Shown here: positions 26,003 to 40,076 of the stretch, piece after piece
Position numbering within the stretch: position 1 is the stretch's first letter
How the letters are laid out: each line of letters begins with the position of its first letter
From: Rufibacter hautae
GTDB taxonomy: Bacteria; Bacteroidota; Bacteroidia; Cytophagales; Hymenobacteraceae
DNA: 64,000 nucleotides
Reading direction: 5' to 3'
NCBI RefSeq assembly: GCF_008271695.1
Contig: NZ_VKKY01000002.1
Span: 1,612,001 to 1,676,000 of the forward strand
Program-made: the position numbers and the translations under genes
Notes under the pieces: generated by a model
What the model was told of the DNA's origin: nothing
Seen by the model: the letters and a program-made list of their open reading frames with translations, nothing else
Database searches by the model: none

Positions 26003-28408
26003 TTACTTCACTGCCCATTCATGGATGCCGGTCGCGGCCTCCTTAGGTAATTGGATCTCCATCCGCAGCGCGGTAGTTTTCACCGGGGCGAACTTGACCA
26101 TGTTGTACTTGTCCTTGGCTATTTCGTAAGCCGTGGTGTTTTTCACCGGTATCCACTTGTCGCCTTGCTTGTAGAAGATCTGGTAAGAGGCCGGGATGGT
26201 GCAACCTCCCCAGGGGCTGTCATCAAACCAGTACACCTGCGACTCAGATACGGTGTGCTCTCCGTCAAAATTCAGCTGTACAAACTCTTTGGTGTTTTTG
26301 TTCGGCCACCAATGCAGATACGGGTAGTTGGAGTCTCTTGAATCCTGTGGATCGTACTGGTCTACCAAAGCGGCCAAGGTTCTGGCATTCTTTAGTGAGG
26401 CTGAGATCTTGCTGGTGGAGGCGATGGTGGGCGCCGGTTGCGGCTTGGCAGCCGAGGCCTCGTAAGGTACCCACACCGTCATGTCTACTGAACCGCGGTT
26501 CGCCCAGGAGAAGTACGGGATGGCTTTCACGGTCTGCTCGGTTTGCAACAGGGCGGTGGTGTTGGCCTGTCGTTTGGTACCTACCCCATTTGTTTTGATC
26601 ACCGGCACGCCTTTCAGCAGGCTTGCCTCGAAGGTCTCCTCCACGGGGGCGTTTTTGTCCACTAGGATGTTGTGCACCAGGTTGTCTTTGTTATCGGGTC
26701 CTTCCAGGCAGTAAACCAAAGGGCCGCGCTGGAAAGAGAACTTCCCGAGGTCGTCTTTTACGTTTTTGTTCGCCAGCACTTTCTCGGTTTCCATGGGAAG
26801 GTCCAGCGTGATTTTGTCCCCTTTTTTCCATTTCCGCTTCAAAACGGCATAGCCTTTCTCGGTGCTGTATTGGATGGGTTTACCATTCACCTTTAAGACA
26901 ATCGGCTTCTTGGTGGCATCGGCGAAGGTGTACAGATCGCCGGGCACCGGCTGTTGCTGCGCCCAACCGGGAATCCTCACCCTAAGGGTAAAATCCTTGT
27001 TCTTCTGCGGGTCTACTTCTAGGTTTACGGTGCCGTTGTAGGGGTAATTAGTTGTCTGCTTCACGTTCACGGAGCCGGCGGGCAGGCTGATGTCGCTGGC
27101 GCTGGTCATGAACAGGTTCACGTACAGATCATTGTTGTTCTGCGCGTACACGTAGCCCGGCACCGATGGCAGGAAGCGGGTCATGTTGGAGATGCAGCAG
27201 GCGCAGCTGAACCACTCGCCCCGCTGGTGCTGCCCCATAGAAGCTAACGGATTGGGGTAGAAGAACCGGTTCCCCGACAAAGAAATCCCCGAGAGAAGCC
27301 CGTTGTACAGCGTTCTTTCCAGCACGTCAATGTATTTGGCGTCGCCGTGCAGCAAGAACATGCGGTTGTTCCAGTACACGTTGGCGATGGAGGCGCAGGT
27401 CTCAGCGTAAGCCGACATGTTCGGCAGATCATACGCTTTCCCGAAGGCCTCTCCGTTACCCGTCGCCCCGATGCCGCCGGTGATGTACAGTTTTTTGTTT
27501 ACCACATCGTTCCAGATGGCGTCAATGGCTTTCAGGTAGCTTTTGTCCCCGGTAAGCGCCGCGATATCGGCCATGGCCGTGTACATGTAAGTGGCCCGAA
27601 CGGCGTGACCTACCGCTTCCTGCTGGTCCACCACCCGAGCGTGCGCCTGGTTGTACTCGGTTCCTTTGGGACCGCGCACGTCCAGGAAGAACTTGGCCAA
27701 GTCCAAGTACTCTTTCTTGCCCGTGATCCGGTACAATTTCGCCAACCCGATTTCCACCACCTGGTGGCCCGGATACTTTTCCTCCTTGCCGTACCTGAAG
27801 TCCTTCACCAACAGATCGGCATTCTTCAAAGCGATGTTCAGGAGTGTTTTCTTCCCAGTGGCCTGGTAATGCGCAACCGCCGCCTCAAACAAGTGGCCCG
27901 AGTTGTACAACTCATGGCTGAGGTCCTCCTCTTTTTCCCAGCGTTTGGAACCAATCCACTCATGCGGCTTGGCGGCCTTCACCGTCCGGAAGGTGAACAA
28001 ATACCCGTCCGGCTCCTGCGCATCCCCGATGATGGTGATAAGGGAATCCACGTAGGCGTCCAGCTTGGGGTTCTTCTGAACCTGCATGGCGTAGGAAGCG
28101 CCCTCAATCACTTTGTAAATATCCGTATCGTCGAAGGTAAACTGGCTGAGCTTGTCGCCTTCCAGTTTGCCCGCTGCTCGCAGGAAATTATCGATGCGGC
28201 CCTGCTCCCGGCTTTTCTCCAGCGTGTGCGGAATGGTCACCGTGGCGTTCACCAGCATCTTAGGCGCCCAGAATTCGTCCTGCACGTGCACGTGCGTAAA
28301 CGGCACCGGCTGAATAGGATAATCATTATGTTGGTGCTGCGCTACCACGGGTTTTGCGAGAAACACAAATCCGGTAAGGGCAACGGCCATGAATCTGTTT
28401 ATGAACAT
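26003..28408 (-). CDS. GH127 beta-L-arabinofuranosidase (long form)
   Basis: A secreted 801-residue enzyme with a signal peptide ending near VVAQHQ. The (alpha/alpha)6 barrel and flanking beta domains match GH127. The zinc/catalytic set known from HypBA1 can be placed: general acid Glu in NGEAFGKAYD, zinc ligands Glu and Cys in AYAETCAS, and the CC pair in WFSCACCISN whose first Cys is the nucleophile. The last 130 residues form an extra discoidin-like domain (FDDSPWGGCTIPASYQIFY). GH127 enzymes remove beta-L-arabinofuranose from hydroxyproline-linked arabino-oligosaccharides of extensin, or from pectin side chains. Operator and -7 box at 28507-28572 control it. Confidence 0.9.
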   Translation of the reverse strand: MFINRFMAVALTGFVFLAKPVVAQHQHNDYPIQPVPFTHVHVQDEFWAPKMLVNATVTIPHTLEKSREQGRIDNFLRAAGKLEGDKLSQFTFDDTDIYKVIEGASYAMQVQKNPKLDAYVDSLITIIGDAQEPDGYLFTFRTVKAAKPHEWIGSKRWEKEEDLSHELYNSGHLFEAAVAHYQATGKKTLLNIALKNADLLVKDFRYGKEEKYPGHQVVEIGLAKLYRITGKKEYLDLAKFFLDVRGPKGTEYNQAHARVVDQQEAVGHAVRATYMYTAMADIAALTGDKSYLKAIDAIWNDVVNKKLYITGGIGATGNGEAFGKAYDLPNMSAYAETCASIANVYWNNRMFLLHGDAKYIDVLERTLYNGLLSGISLSGNRFFYPNPLASMGQHQRGEWFSCACCISNMTRFLPSVPGYVYAQNNNDLYVNLFMTSASDISLPAGSVNVKQTTNYPYNGTVNLEVDPQKNKDFTLRVRIPGWAQQQPVPGDLYTFADATKKPIVLKVNGKPIQYSTEKGYAVLKRKWKKGDKITLDLPMETEKVLANKNVKDDLGKFSFQRGPLVYCLEGPDNKDNLVHNILVDKNAPVEETFEASLLKGVPVIKTNGVGTKRQANTTALLQTEQTVKAIPYFSWANRGSVDMTVWVPYEASAAKPQPAPTIASTSKISASLKNARTLAALVDQYDPQDSRDSNYPYLHWWPNKNTKEFVQLNFDGEHTVSESQVYWFDDSPWGGCTIPASYQIFYKQGDKWIPVKNTTAYEIAKDKYNMVKFAPVKTTALRMEIQLPKEAATGIHEWAVK

Positions 28409-28506
28409 AGCGTCAAACGTTAAGGCTTTGAAAACTGGGGAAGGATGGAAAACCGAAACAGGTTTACCAGCGAAAAAGCGTGTCTAACAGACACCTTTCA
28501 TCTAAC

Positions 28507-28572
28507 CAAATTTAGATTTCCCAAACCACTTTCCCTGACCGGATATTAGCCGATGCTTCCACCATATTAACA
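28507..28572 (-). promoter_or_regulatory. Direct-repeat operator plus -7 box, site A (GH127)
   Basis: Read on the plus strand, half-sites ATATTAGCC (28543-28551) and ATATTAACA (28564-28572) form a direct repeat of 21-bp period. The minus-strand -7 box TAAATTTG lies at 28514-28507, 28 bp from the nearer half-site. The leader to the start codon at 28408 is about 90 nt. One of five such sites. Confidence 0.75.
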
Positions 28573-28671
28573 TGGACCTACCATCAAACCCAGCCAACTA
28601 CCTGCAAGCTGTTTTAAGACTACTTTTCTGGAATCAACTTGAAACCGGGGTTGAGCAGAATGCTGAAAGCC

Positions 28672-28707
28672 AAAACGGTCACCCACATGGATATGGATGA
28701 CCGTTTT
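28672..28707. terminator. Strong hairpin downstream of aminopeptidase P gene
   Basis: AAAACGGTCA (28672-28681) pairs with TGACCGTTTT (28698-28707), and the stem continues inward with one mismatch. It lies 136 nt past the stop at 28843. A dispersed palindrome (28728-28763) lies between. No gene is believed in 28409-28842. Confidence 0.5.
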
Positions 28708-28727
28708 AAACTCTTTCTGGATGTTCC

Positions 28728-28763
28728 GTTTCTGGGCTATTTTCTGGAAAACAGGCAAATAAC
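28728..28763. repeat. Dispersed palindrome
   Basis: GTTTCTGGGCTATTTTCTGG plus pairing half; lies within overlapping spurious frames on both strands in the GH127/aminopeptidase gap. Confidence 0.55.
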
Positions 28764-28842
28764 TATTCTTCAATCTGAATACATTCCTAAACGTGAGCAA
28801 CCTTATTATTTGCGGCAAAGCCTAGTTATTGCCGAAGTGTTA

Positions 28843-30228
28843 CTAACCTACCGAACTTCTGAACTCTTCCATATTCCTCGGAACAGGATTTCCTAGCAGC
28901 CTGCTTCCCTCCGGGGTGATTAGAAAATCCTCTTCAATCCTGATGCCGCCGAAGTCTTTGTACTCCGCTACCTTGTCATAGTTGATGAAGTCGGCGTGCA
29001 ACTTCTCCCCCGCCCACAGGTCAATCAGATCTGGGTTGAAGTAGAGGCCGGGCTCTACCGTCAGAACAAATCCGGGCTCCAGGGCGCGGGCCAGCCGCAG
29101 GGACTTCAACCCGAACTGGGTACTCTTTTTCTGGTCTTCGGCGTAGCCCACGTACTCTTCGCCCAGGTCTTCCATGTCATGGGTGTCCAGGCCCAGCATG
29201 TGTCCCAATCCGCACTGGAAAAACAACGCATGGGCACCCTGCGCCACCGCCTCCTGCGGGTCGCCTTTCATCAGTCCGAATTGCTTAAGCCCGTCCACAA
29301 GCGAGGCACAGGCCTGCAGATGCACGTCTTTGTATAGCACGCCAGGTTTCAGCATCGTAACGGCTTGCTCATAAGCCGTCAGCACCACGTCAAACATTTC
29401 CTTTTGCCGAGAGGAAAAACGCTGGTCCACGGGGAACGTACGGGTCATGTCCCCGGAGTAGTGCATGTCCGAGGCCGCTCCGCAATCAACCAGCACTAGT
29501 TGGCCGGCCTGCAGTTGGGCGGAACTGTAATGGTTGTGCAGAATCTGACCGTTTACCGTCAAAATGGTAGGGAACGCCAGGTTCCCGCCCGCAGTGATGG
29601 CGATGGCCTGCAGCTGTCCTGCCAGCTCTGCCTCGGTCATTCCGGCCCGGGCAAGCAGCGCGGCCGTTTTCAGCATCTCGCCGGTGGTGTTAATGCCTTT
29701 CTCGATTTCCACCACTTCTTCCGGGGTCTTGATGGACCGCTGCGCCACGATGGTTTTGATCAACGGCACCGATACCATGGATTTGATAGAGGCCGGTGAC
29801 GTTTGCAGCCAGGAACTTAGTTTCAGCAGGTTCTCGGGACGGTAAGGCGGCAGGAAGTGGATTTCGCGCTTTTTTGCCAAAGCCTCCCGGAAAAAGGATT
29901 CCAGCGAAGACAGCGGATTGGTCGCGAAAACCCCTACTTCGGAGCCCTGCTCCCGGATGGATTTCTGCGGTCCCATCCAGACGATATCGTCCGGCGTCAG
30001 TTCATCCCCGAAGAGTACCTCGGCATCGTCTTCTACATCAATCACCGCCACCAATCCGGCCCGGTCAATCCCGAAGAAATACAGGAAGGTGCTGTCCTGC
30101 CGGAAGTGGTACCAATTGTCTTTGTAGTTCATGCTGCTCTGCTCGTTGCCCAGCAGCACAATCAACCCACTTCCTACCTGCTTTTTCAGCCGTTCTCTCC
30201 GGCTCACATACGTTTCTTTGTTGAACAT
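28843..30228 (-). CDS. pepP: Xaa-Pro aminopeptidase (M24B, aminopeptidase P)
   Basis: A cytoplasmic 461-residue metallopeptidase that removes an N-terminal residue preceding proline (or hydroxyproline). The N-terminal creatinase-like domain (about 5-140) is followed by the pita-bread domain. Di-metal ligands are visible in VDCGAASDMHYSGDMTRTFP (two Asp), GLGHMLGLDTHD (His), LTVEPGLYF (Glu) and GGIRIEEDFLI (Glu). The start MFNKETYVSRRERLKK at 30228 fits the family; the longer frame adds 11 unrelated codons. In this neighbourhood of proline-tolerant peptidases and hydroxyproline catabolism it would complete the degradation of proline-rich peptides after uptake. Confidence 0.9.
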   Translation of the reverse strand: MFNKETYVSRRERLKKQVGSGLIVLLGNEQSSMNYKDNWYHFRQDSTFLYFFGIDRAGLVAVIDVEDDAEVLFGDELTPDDIVWMGPQKSIREQGSEVGVFATNPLSSLESFFREALAKKREIHFLPPYRPENLLKLSSWLQTSPASIKSMVSVPLIKTIVAQRSIKTPEEVVEIEKGINTTGEMLKTAALLARAGMTEAELAGQLQAIAITAGGNLAFPTILTVNGQILHNHYSSAQLQAGQLVLVDCGAASDMHYSGDMTRTFPVDQRFSSRQKEMFDVVLTAYEQAVTMLKPGVLYKDVHLQACASLVDGLKQFGLMKGDPQEAVAQGAHALFFQCGLGHMLGLDTHDMEDLGEEYVGYAEDQKKSTQFGLKSLRLARALEPGFVLTVEPGLYFNPDLIDLWAGEKLHADFINYDKVAEYKDFGGIRIEEDFLITPEGSRLLGNPVPRNMEEFRSSVG

Positions 30229-30351
30229 ACTTTTATCTCCTATCAGATGCCCGAACTTCACCAGAAATGCTTACCGCTGATACGATTCGGGCCACCCTGT
30301 ATCTTTACATTCGTTCTGAATACCGCTGCCGCTGAGCGCCGATGACCCGCA

Positions 30352-30392
30352 GCTGTTTAAGGCAATTTTACAAAAAACGGCCCTAATACGGC
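30352..30392. repeat. Dispersed palindrome
   Basis: GCTGTTTAAGGCAATTTTAC plus pairing half, in the 172-nt gap between the GH2 gene and pepP. On the minus strand a TAGTGTTG sequence (weak -7 box) lies just upstream of it. Confidence 0.5.
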
Positions 30393-30400
30393 TTACAACA

Positions 30401-33753
<3,353 letters not shown>

Positions 33754-33760
33754 GGAAGGG

Positions 33761-35743
33761 TTATTCTACCGGTTTAAGGATGGCAGCCCAGCCACCTCCG
33801 CCACTCATTTTCACGGGCACGATATCACCAGCTTTCACATTTCTGCTTTCGATTTTGTAGTCCTGCGGATGGCGGTCGGCGTTGATGCCGTCGCGGAGGA
33901 TTTCCATTCGATAAGTCTTCCCATCCAGAAAAGTTAAAGGAAGGCTCAGGTCCCGGGCATCCCAGTTCGTCATACCCCCGATGTACCAGTTCTTGCCGTG
34001 CTGCCGGGCCATGGCCACGTACTTGCCTGATTCTCCAGCCAGGGCCACGGTTTTGTCCCAGGTAGTAGGAATCTGACTGATGAACCTGGTGCACTCCGGG
34101 TCTTTCAGGTAGTTCGTGGGACTATCGGCGAGCATCTGCAGCGGGCTTTCGTAGATCACGTACATGGCCACCTGGTGCGCCCGGGTGCCTTGGCTCATAG
34201 GTTGGTTGAACACGTCTTTGAAGCCCGCCTTGGTGGAGTTCACCATGGCCCCGGGCGTGAAATCCATTGGTCCGGACACCATGCGGGTAAAAGGCAACGT
34301 GACATTGTGCGTGGGGGTGATGATGTCGCTCCACTTGTTGTTCTCCAGCCCTTTCACGCCCTCGTAGCTGAGCACGTTGGGGTATTTCCGGTTCAGTCCG
34401 ACGGGTTTGTAGGCCCCGTGCAGATCCACCAGCAAGTGGCGCTGGGCGGCGGCTTTGGCTACGCGCTCATAGTAGTTGACCATGTACTGATCGCCGCGGG
34501 CCATGAAATCGACCTTCACGCCTTTCACGCCCCATTTCACAAATTGGTCCAGAATCCCGTCGATGTCTTTGTCCAGGGTGTTCCACAGCGCCCACAGAAT
34601 CACTCCCACGTTCTTGCTGTTGGCGTACTGCATTAAGGCCTCCAGGTCCAGGTCTTTGTTGGGCGCCATCAGGTTGGTGGTGGCCGCTGACCAGCCCTCG
34701 TCCAGAATGATGTACTCCAGGCCGTACTGGGCCGCAAAGTCGATGTAGTATTTGTAGGTATTGGTGTTCACGCCGGCCCTGAAATCCACGCCGTACACGT
34801 TGTTGAAGTTGTACCAGTCCCAGGCCACTTTGCCGGGCTTGATCCAGGCGATTTGCTGCAGCACGTTGGGCGAGGCCAGTTTGTACACCAGCTCCGTTTC
34901 CAGCAGGCCTTTGTCATCAGTGACGATGAGCGTTCGCCACGGAAATGTCCTTTTGCCCGAGGTGCGGGCGATGTACCCGGCTTTGCGGGTGATCTGCTCA
35001 TTCCGGTCACTGTTGCCTTTCAGCTTTGACTCCAGAATCACCTTGGGGAAGGCTGAGGTTAACTGAGAACTGCCGCTCCCGAAGAGAAACAGGTTGGGGT
35101 AATCGTACAGGTCAGTTTCCGTGAGAAGCACTTTGGTGCCTTTGCCCGAGGTGAACAGCAGGGGAAGGTATCCATACTGTTGGTTTCTGATTGATGCTAG
35201 CGTAGTATCTTTGAACGTAGCCTCGTAATGCGACTGGAACTCAGGGTCGGTTTCCTGAGGCCAGTATACCTGGTAGTTGCCGCCCATCTGGAAATCGGCG
35301 GTTTCTTGCTGCACCTCTATTTCCTTACCTGGAAAATTGGTTTCAAACCGATAGGCGGCTCCTTCATTGTAGGCCCGGAAATGAACCACATACCCGCCCT
35401 TACACTGCAGTTTCAGCTCGTTGTACACATCCGGAATGGAACGGTTCTTCACCGGCACCACCGCCGTAATGGTCTCCTTCACTGATCTGCGGACATCCTT
35501 CTGCACCACCGGGTTCACGCCCAGCTTCTCCCCCGACACCAACGTCATGCTCAACGGACTAGGCAACAGCACCGCCTCCCCTTTCCGGGCCACCGACCAC
35601 TTGATGACATCGGTCACCGACACCTTGACCTGGATGTTTTTATCCGGCGAAGTAATTAGATAGTCTTTCGCGAAGGTGATCGTGCTGGTTAACCAGAGGC
35701 ACAGCTGTAGCACCAGAATTTTCCCGAGGAGATTGCGTTGCAT
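33761..35743 (-). CDS. GH97 glycosidase, retaining (alpha-galactosidase) type
   Basis: A secreted 660-residue enzyme with a signal peptide (cut after TITFA). The N-terminal beta-super-sandwich (about 27-285), TIM barrel (about 286-560) and C-terminal beta domain are as in GH97. In the barrel, GVKVDFMARGDQ places Asp412 where retaining GH97 members (alpha-galactosidases) carry the nucleophile; the inverting SusB group lacks an acid residue there. Glu in NVLSYEGVKGLE fits the acid/base. Retaining GH97 enzymes remove alpha-galactose, which occurs on serines of plant extensins, and that suits the neighbouring hydroxyproline and peptidase genes. The substrate is inferred. Confidence 0.88.
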   Translation of the reverse strand: MQRNLLGKILVLQLCLWLTSTITFAKDYLITSPDKNIQVKVSVTDVIKWSVARKGEAVLLPSPLSMTLVSGEKLGVNPVVQKDVRRSVKETITAVVPVKNRSIPDVYNELKLQCKGGYVVHFRAYNEGAAYRFETNFPGKEIEVQQETADFQMGGNYQVYWPQETDPEFQSHYEATFKDTTLASIRNQQYGYLPLLFTSGKGTKVLLTETDLYDYPNLFLFGSGSSQLTSAFPKVILESKLKGNSDRNEQITRKAGYIARTSGKRTFPWRTLIVTDDKGLLETELVYKLASPNVLQQIAWIKPGKVAWDWYNFNNVYGVDFRAGVNTNTYKYYIDFAAQYGLEYIILDEGWSAATTNLMAPNKDLDLEALMQYANSKNVGVILWALWNTLDKDIDGILDQFVKWGVKGVKVDFMARGDQYMVNYYERVAKAAAQRHLLVDLHGAYKPVGLNRKYPNVLSYEGVKGLENNKWSDIITPTHNVTLPFTRMVSGPMDFTPGAMVNSTKAGFKDVFNQPMSQGTRAHQVAMYVIYESPLQMLADSPTNYLKDPECTRFISQIPTTWDKTVALAGESGKYVAMARQHGKNWYIGGMTNWDARDLSLPLTFLDGKTYRMEILRDGINADRHPQDYKIESRNVKAGDIVPVKMSGGGGWAAILKPVE

Positions 35744-35778
35744 GGAGTTTCGTTTCGTTTGCTCAAGGCTGAGCCCGA

Positions 35779-35819
35779 GCTGTTTTAGGCCTGATTCCTG
35801 AAAAATTGCCTTAAAAGGG
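35779..35819. repeat. Dispersed palindrome
   Basis: GCTGTTTTAGGCCTGATTCC plus pairing half, in the 100-nt gap between the DPP-IV-like gene and GH97. Confidence 0.6.
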
Positions 35820-35843
35820 TTTCAATAAAACTGGGATGAAAGC

Positions 35844-38057
35844 CTACCGTCCACCCGGCGGACAATGTTGCTTCAGGTAATTGGTGAACAAAGTAGCCAG
35901 GTGTTCCGAGGTCCCCTCTCCTTCCGAGATGCTGTGCGACCGGTTGGGATACGGCATCATCTGGAATTGCTTGTTGTGCTTCACCAGTTCGTTGATGAGT
36001 TGCTCAGCGTTGTTGTAGTGCACATTGTCGTCACCAGTGCCGTGGATGTAGAGCAGGTTTCCTTTTAGGTTTTTGGCGTGCGTGATGGGCGAACCGTTCA
36101 CGAAATCTTCCAGGTTCTCCTGCGGCAGGCCCATGTAGCGCTCCTGGTAAATGTTGTCATAGGTGAGCTGGTTACCCACTGCCGCCACGGAGATCCCGGT
36201 CTTGTAGATCTGCGGATACTGAAAGAGCAGGTTAAGGGTAGCCGAGCCGCCGCCGCTCCAGCCCCACACCGCTACCCGAGAGGTGTCAATAAAAGGTTGT
36301 TTCAGGATCTCTTGCGCGGCCATTGCCTGGTCTTTGATGTTGAGGCGGCCTACCTGGCGGTAGATGCTCTTGCGCCAGTCCCGGCCCTTCGGTCCCGGGG
36401 TGCCGCGGTTGTCTACGGACACGTACACGTAGCCATCAGCGGCCATGCTGCCGTTGTACAGGTTGTTCATGCCGGTGCCGTAGCTGTCCAGCACCGTCTG
36501 ACCGGCAGGCTCGGTGTATACCTGGAACACCACAGGGTATTTCTTCTTCGGATCAAAGTTGGTGGGCTTCACCATCCAGGCATCCATCTCCACCCCTTCA
36601 GAGGTTTTCACTTTGAAGAACTCCACCGGAGAACTCGCTTTGTTTGACTGAGTCAGCGCCTGGTCCACCGCACTGGTGCCACCTAAGGCTTTATGGTAGG
36701 GTAGGGAAATAGATTCCGAGGCGGGTCTGGTGTAATGGTTGGAGAAACTGTGGAAGGCGAATTTGGCGTTAGGCGACACGGTGTACTGGTGCGTGCCGGG
36801 TTGCGAAGCCGGGGATAGCCGCTCCAGTTTGCCTTTGCCGTTCAGCTTTACGCGGTACAGATATTTCTGCGTGGCATTCTCCGGAGAGGCCATCACGTAA
36901 ACATAACCGTCCTGCTCATTCACATTCACGATGGACATGACGTCATAAGCGCCTTTGGAGATGAGGGTTTCCTTTTTGCCGTCGCGGCTCACGCGGTACA
37001 GGTGGCGCCAGCCGTCTTTCTCGCTCGCCCACAAAAACTCTTTCCCATTGCTGAGCCAGTCCCAACCGCCGTTGTTATAATTGCTGTCCCAGGTAGAGAT
37101 CACATCAATCCAGGCCTGATCTTTCTCCGAGTGGATGTTGGTGGCTTTGCCCGAAGTAACATTGCACAGGAACAGCTTGCTTTCATTCTGCTTGCGGTTC
37201 AGTTGCTGCAGGATGATCTCGTTGGCGTTGGCAGCCCACTCCATGCGGGGCACGTAATTCTGGCGGGGATCACCGGGCACGTCCATCCATTTGGTAGCAC
37301 CCGCGGCCACGTCAATCACCCCAATCTTGTAAGGCGAAGGTGCTTCTCCGGCAGAGGGATATTCCACCGGCAACACCTTGGAATACACGCCCTCGGTGAG
37401 GTTGAACATGAAATAGTCTTTCACGTCAGAGGCGTCTATCTGCCAGAAAGCGATTTTCCTGCTGTCTGGGCTCCAGCGGAATCCGTCGCGGCAGGCGAAT
37501 TCCTCTTCGTAGACCCAGTCAAAGGTGCCGTTGATGCGTTTGCGGGTACCGTCGGTGGTGAGCTGTTTCACTTGTTGCGAGGCGATGTCCTCCACGTAAA
37601 TATTGTTCTCGCTCACGTACGCCACCTGCTTACCGTCTGGCGAAAACTTAGCAAACATGAGCGAGGAAACCGGACGACCCACGCCTAACTGCTGCAGTTT
37701 TTTCGTTTGCCGGTCATACACCCAGTAGTCGCCGCGGGTGTGATAGCGCCATACTTTCTGGGTGTTGGTAAACAGCAAGACTTTCTGTTCGTCGTCTGAG
37801 AAGGCGAAACTGCGCACCTTCAACGGCTCTGCTTTTCCGGTGGGCACCAATTGTCCTTTCTCCACCAGTACCAGTTTGGTTTTACCGGGCAAGGTATACG
37901 CGGTGATGTTCCCCTCCTCCGGCACCACATAGGTGTTTCCCGACTTGAGCCAGAACACGCCGCCGCGCTGTTGCGCGAAACCCGGCAGCCCCAATGCCAG
38001 CCATAGAAGAAGTAAAAGGAAAAGCGGTTTCCCGGATGTGGTACGTGACCTGTTCAT
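35844..38057 (-). CDS. Dipeptidyl peptidase IV-type S9 peptidase
   Basis: A secreted 737-residue serine peptidase. The start MNRSRTTSGKPLFLLLLLWL at 38057 gives a signal peptide cut after PGFAQ; the longer frame adds 23 codons with no such feature. An eight-bladed propeller (about 60-480, PF00930) precedes the alpha/beta-hydrolase domain (PF00326). Ser601 lies in WGWSGGGSA, Asp in HGTGDDNVH and His in NRSHSI. The glutamates of the substrate N terminus clamp (DWVYEEEFACR) are present, as in true DPP-IV. It should release X-Pro dipeptides in the periplasm, useful on proline- or hydroxyproline-rich backbones. Confidence 0.9.
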   Translation of the reverse strand: MNRSRTTSGKPLFLLLLLWLALGLPGFAQQRGGVFWLKSGNTYVVPEEGNITAYTLPGKTKLVLVEKGQLVPTGKAEPLKVRSFAFSDDEQKVLLFTNTQKVWRYHTRGDYWVYDRQTKKLQQLGVGRPVSSLMFAKFSPDGKQVAYVSENNIYVEDIASQQVKQLTTDGTRKRINGTFDWVYEEEFACRDGFRWSPDSRKIAFWQIDASDVKDYFMFNLTEGVYSKVLPVEYPSAGEAPSPYKIGVIDVAAGATKWMDVPGDPRQNYVPRMEWAANANEIILQQLNRKQNESKLFLCNVTSGKATNIHSEKDQAWIDVISTWDSNYNNGGWDWLSNGKEFLWASEKDGWRHLYRVSRDGKKETLISKGAYDVMSIVNVNEQDGYVYVMASPENATQKYLYRVKLNGKGKLERLSPASQPGTHQYTVSPNAKFAFHSFSNHYTRPASESISLPYHKALGGTSAVDQALTQSNKASSPVEFFKVKTSEGVEMDAWMVKPTNFDPKKKYPVVFQVYTEPAGQTVLDSYGTGMNNLYNGSMAADGYVYVSVDNRGTPGPKGRDWRKSIYRQVGRLNIKDQAMAAQEILKQPFIDTSRVAVWGWSGGGSATLNLLFQYPQIYKTGISVAAVGNQLTYDNIYQERYMGLPQENLEDFVNGSPITHAKNLKGNLLYIHGTGDDNVHYNNAEQLINELVKHNKQFQMMPYPNRSHSISEGEGTSEHLATLFTNYLKQHCPPGGR

Positions 38058-38128
38058 ATCTCTTGAGGTTGATTCACCTGCAGTATCGTGTTTTTTGAAG
38101 GAGCCTCCAAGTGCCGTTTTGAACAAGC

Positions 38129-38169
38129 CCTGTTTCAGGCCTACTTTCCTGAAAACTAGCCTAAAACAG
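38129..38169. repeat. Dispersed palindrome
   Basis: CCTGTTTCAGGCCTACTTTC plus pairing half, in the 158-nt gap before the DPP-IV-like gene. Confidence 0.6.
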
Positions 38170-38215
38170 AGGTTAAAAAGGAAGGCGTAGGTTGAACTTT
38201 CCGGCCCTAATTAAT

Positions 38216-39988
<1,773 letters not shown>

Positions 39989-40076
39989 AGTTTTGGAATG
40001 GCTTAAGGGTCTTGGTGAGCAGGGTAAGCGCACTTCGCGCTCCCCTCTTCCTGGAAGAGAAGAACTTGCAAAGAGG

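Noticed and set aside
28567-28896. Overlapping ORFs on both strands between GH127 and pepP
   Set aside because: They cover a strong hairpin and a dispersed palindrome, and the plus-strand one runs into pepP. Composition is non-coding.
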